25,537 bases of DNA, taken from assembly GCA_900545185.1 (NCBI GenBank), contig UQYH01000020.1, positions 1 through 25,537 on the forward strand, given 5' to 3'. Position numbers and translations under genes: made by a program. The notes beneath the pieces are model-generated. The model did not search any database, was not told the DNA's origin, and saw nothing but the letters and a program-made list of their open reading frames with translations. This DNA is from an uncultured Eubacteriales bacterium (GTDB lineage Bacteria; Bacillota; Clostridia; UBA1381; UBA9506). This document shows, in pieces, positions 23,503-25,537 of this stretch. Each line of letters begins with the position of its first letter. Positions within the stretch are counted from its first letter, which is position 1.

Positions 23503-24330
23503 CTATGCCAAAAAATCTGCTTTGCGCTGTACGCTCTTTTCCAAAAAGGCTGCAAGCCCCTCCGAGTCATTTTGCGCCACGCATGTTTTCACTGTTTCCA
23601 GTCCTGTTTCAAACTCTGTAATGCAATCCATCAGCTCCTGCCCGTTGGCCAAAAACAGCTGACTCCAAAGCTTTGCGTCCAGCTTGGCAACGCGCGTGCA
23701 GTCCCGCAGGCTGCCTGCACTGAAATTTTTGGCCACATCCAGCCGCGGACTGGCACACAGCACTGCCGCCACAACATGCATCAGCTGGCTGGTATAGGCA
23801 ATCATTGCATCGTGCTCCTCCGGTGTTGTAATCACCATTTCACGGCAGCCGATGTAAGCCGTCATCCGCTTTAGCCACTCCACATGCTCCGGCTTGTTCT
23901 GCGCATTGGGTGTCACAAGATAGCTGGCACCGCAAAACAGCTTTGCATCCGAAGCGAAAAAGCCGCTCACCTCTCGCCCTGCCATGGGATGACCGCCGAT
24001 AAAATCAATGTCACGATTGGTTACCCCCTTGTAAATGGCTTGCTTTACGCCGCAAACATCGGTAACCAGAGCACCCGGTTTAAATTTGTTTTGATTGATG
24101 CACGCAACCGCCGCCTGCGGCGGCAGGCAAATAAAGGTCACATCCGCTTCGGCAAACACGGCTTCGGCGTTTTTTTCATTTTCAATCAGCCCGGCAGCAT
24201 ATGCTGCCTGCCATATGGACTCGTCCGTATCAAGGCCGTATATTGTTATATTTTCAAACCCCTGCAAAGCTTTTAAAAGCGACCCGCCGATTAAACCCAG
24301 TCCGCAGATGGCGACTTTTTTACACTTCAC
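23503..24330 (-). CDS. tyrA: Prephenate dehydrogenase
   Basis: This enzyme oxidatively decarboxylates prephenate to 4-hydroxyphenylpyruvate for tyrosine synthesis. The Rossmann motif is ICGLGLIGGSL at the N-terminus, and the conserved GGHPMAGREVSG carries the catalytic histidine region. The TDVCGVKQAI strand and the helical C-terminal dimerisation domain are present, with no ACT or chorismate mutase fusion. I place the start at GTG 24330, 9 nt after GGAGG, giving 275 aa. The frame continues to a TTG at 24339, but that codon abuts the GGAGG and cannot use it. The start overlaps the end of aroF by 11 nt. Confidence 0.93.
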   Translation of the reverse strand: MKCKKVAICGLGLIGGSLLKALQGFENITIYGLDTDESIWQAAYAAGLIENEKNAEAVFAEADVTFICLPPQAAVACINQNKFKPGALVTDVCGVKQAIYKGVTNRDIDFIGGHPMAGREVSGFFASDAKLFCGASYLVTPNAQNKPEHVEWLKRMTAYIGCREMVITTPEEHDAMIAYTSQLMHVVAAVLCASPRLDVAKNFSAGSLRDCTRVAKLDAKLWSQLFLANGQELMDCITEFETGLETVKTCVAQNDSEGLAAFLEKSVQRKADFLA

Positions 24331-25333
24331 GATCCACAACCTCCGTCAACATTCTCAGCTTGCCGACTAATGCATCAAATTCCTCCGGCGTTATGGATTG
24401 CGCGCCGTCGCATTTTGCATTTTTGGGGTCGTTATGCACCTCAATCATCAGTCCGTCCGCACCGGCTGCAATGGCCGCCATCGCCATTGGTTCTACCATC
24501 CAGTTCATGCCCGTTGCATGAGAAGGATCCACAATAACCGGCAAATGGCTCATTTTTTTAATCGCGGGGATGGCACTTAAATCCAGCGTGTTGCGCGTGT
24601 AAGGCTCAAAGGTTCTTATGCCGCGCTCACACAAAACAACCTGATCGTTTCCGCCGGCCATAATGTACTCGGCCGACATCAACCACTCCTCCAGTGTAGA
24701 GGATAAGCCGCGCTTTAACAAAATGGGCTTTTTGGTTTTGCCCAGCTCTTTTAACAAATCAAAGTTCTGCATGTTCCGTGCGCCCACCTGAATCAAATCG
24801 ACAGCGTAATCAAACACTTCAACATATTTGGGGGACATAATTTCCGAAACAATCGGCAATCCGGTTTCGCGCTTGGCTTCCTGCAAAAGCTCAAGCCCTT
24901 CAAATTTCATTCCCTGGAATGCATAAGGCGAAGTACGGGGCTTGAAAGCGCCGCCGCGTAACAAGCCGGCTCCGGCAGCCTTTACGCGTTTTGCCACATC
25001 TGTAATCTGTGCTTCGCTTTCAACCGAACAAGGCCCGGCAATCAGCGCCAGCTTTTTGCCGCCTATTTCTTCTTTTCCAACGCGAACTATGCTGTTTTCG
25101 GGGTGGAACTTTCGGTTTGCTTTTTTAAACGGCTCCGAAACACGCATCACCCTGTCAACGTTCGGGTTCAGCTGCAAGGCGCTCATATCTACCTCAAGCG
25201 TATTGCCCACAACGCCTAAAACGGTACATTCAACACCCTTGCTGACCTGCACTTCCATTTGCATGTTCTCAAGCTCCTGCACCGTATGCTTTATGTTTTC
25301 CTCTGTTGCCCCCGGCTTCATAATCACTATCAT
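24320..25333 (-). CDS. aroF: 3-deoxy-7-phosphoheptulonate (DAHP) synthase, class I-beta with N-terminal ACT-like domain
   Basis: This enzyme condenses phosphoenolpyruvate and erythrose-4-phosphate to DAHP, the entry step to aromatic amino acids. It is 337 aa long. Residues 1 to about 70 (MIVIMKPGATEENI...) form the small ferredoxin-like regulatory domain seen in Thermotoga-type enzymes, which binds tyrosine or phenylalanine for feedback control. The barrel has LIAGPCSVES, GGAFKPRTSPYAFQG, LLKRGLSST and VDPSHATG, covering PEP, phosphate and metal contacts. GGAGG lies 8 nt before the ATG. It leads the aroF-tyrA-aroB operon, so tyrosine feedback on the enzyme is likely. Confidence 0.95.
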   Translation of the reverse strand: MIVIMKPGATEENIKHTVQELENMQMEVQVSKGVECTVLGVVGNTLEVDMSALQLNPNVDRVMRVSEPFKKANRKFHPENSIVRVGKEEIGGKKLALIAGPCSVESEAQITDVAKRVKAAGAGLLRGGAFKPRTSPYAFQGMKFEGLELLQEAKRETGLPIVSEIMSPKYVEVFDYAVDLIQVGARNMQNFDLLKELGKTKKPILLKRGLSSTLEEWLMSAEYIMAGGNDQVVLCERGIRTFEPYTRNTLDLSAIPAIKKMSHLPVIVDPSHATGMNWMVEPMAMAAIAAGADGLMIEVHNDPKNAKCDGAQSITPEEFDALVGKLRMLTEVVDREV

Positions 25334-25362
25334 TGTAATTGCCTCCTTTGGTTTTGGGTAGT

Positions 25363-25377
25363 GCCCGAAATTCGGGC
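25363..25377 (-). promoter_or_regulatory. aroF: Small GC-rich hairpin before aroF
   Basis: GCCCGAA and TTCGGGC form a compact stem-loop between the upstream terminator and the aroF ribosome binding site (25342-25346). No recognisable promoter lies between this hairpin and aroF. It may stabilise or regulate the 5' end of the mRNA. Confidence 0.35.
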
Positions 25378-25381
25378 AAAG

Positions 25382-25411
25382 AAAAAAAGGAACTCATTTT
25401 TAATGAGTTCC
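25382..25411 (-). terminator. Rho-independent terminator upstream of aroF
   Basis: On the minus strand GGAACTCATT pairs perfectly with AATGAGTTCC around a 3-nt loop, followed by seven T. It could end the gene to the right or act as an attenuator in an aroF leader. No T-box antiterminator sequence (TGGNACCGCG type) is visible. Confidence 0.85.
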
Positions 25412-25461
25412 CAAACTTACTTAATTTATTTTTCCTCGGCTTTATACGAAGCAAGGACTCA

Positions 25462-25536
25462 CTAAATCGCGCATATGAAATTGTTTGCAGCAAAAATAAC
25501 CGAAGCTATAATAAAAGCTACGGCTAAAGTAATAAC
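25462..25536 (-). CDS. Possible C-terminus of a membrane protein (partial, enters from the right edge)
   Basis: On the minus strand a frame open from the window edge reads VITLAVAFIIASVIFAANNF plus four more residues and ends at TAG (25462-25464). It is strongly hydrophobic, as for a terminal transmembrane helix, and is followed 50 nt later by a good terminator. Only 24 codons are visible, so the identity cannot be given and the frame could be chance. Confidence 0.4.
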   Translation of the reverse strand, partial: VITLAVAFIIASVIFAANNFICAI

Positions 25537-25537
25537 C

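Noticed and set aside
25334..25461. T-box riboswitch upstream of aroF
   Set aside because: A terminator is present, but the conserved antiterminator sequence and stem I motifs are not seen in the available leader.
25269..25493. 74-codon minus-strand frame overlapping the aroF start
   Set aside because: It runs through the terminator and the aroF ribosome binding site in another frame and has no family resemblance.

Overview
The window looks like chromosomal DNA of a Gram-positive member of the Bacillota, most likely a clostridial gut-type anaerobe. The evidence is the gene families (YfmF/YfmH peptidase pair, CpsB/C/D-type tyrosine phosphorylation module, SLH-domain surface protein, class I-beta DAHP synthase), strong AGGAGG-like ribosome binding sites, sigma-A promoters with 17-nt spacers and U-tailed hairpin terminators. 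GC content is moderate. No species can be named from sequence alone. No phage, transposase, CRISPR array or complete RNA gene is visible.

Left edge (1-314): a minus-strand promoter followed by a leader that carries a conserved motif of clostridial rRNA operon leaders, so an rRNA operon probably starts just beyond position 1. A divergent consensus promoter drives tcdA (a t6A-modifying E1-like enzyme), followed by a solitary ParC/GyrA-type topoisomerase A subunit and a bidirectional terminator (3281-3323).

3335-11407 (minus strand): a compact housekeeping run, in transcription order DUF4340 membrane-anchored protein, degenerate homocysteine-methyltransferase-like protein, recR, trmN6-like methyltransferase, rsmI, yfmF, yfmH, lgt. 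From the methyltransferase-like gene onward the genes overlap or sit within about 16 nt. birA (11534-12361) has its own promoter.

12461-15279 (minus strand): cpsC, cpsD, cpsB and a VanZ-like gene form a polysaccharide-control operon with no glycosyltransferase, polymerase or flippase beside it. It is preceded by two tandem ~103-bp structured repeats (15405-15609) and a partial third copy.

15665-20223: a sugar locus. A GHMP sugar kinase and a phosphohexomutase are transcribed leftward. Divergently, an AraC-family regulator with an unusual two-part N-terminus is translationally coupled to a cytoplasmic CBM9-like protein. The inferred logic is sugar, then sugar-1-phosphate, then sugar-6-phosphate, with a dedicated sensor.

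20377-22349 (plus strand): an exported SLH-domain protein and an SDR oxidoreductase, separated by a perfect 17-bp-arm palindrome.

22423-25333 (minus strand): aroF, tyrA, aroB, an early shikimate/tyrosine operon preceded by two hairpins. At the far right edge there may be the last transmembrane helix of another minus-strand gene.

The strongest candidates for something undescribed are the AraC/CBM9/GHMP/mutase sugar locus, the tandem structured repeats, and the zinc-ligand-less MetH-like protein in the recR operon.
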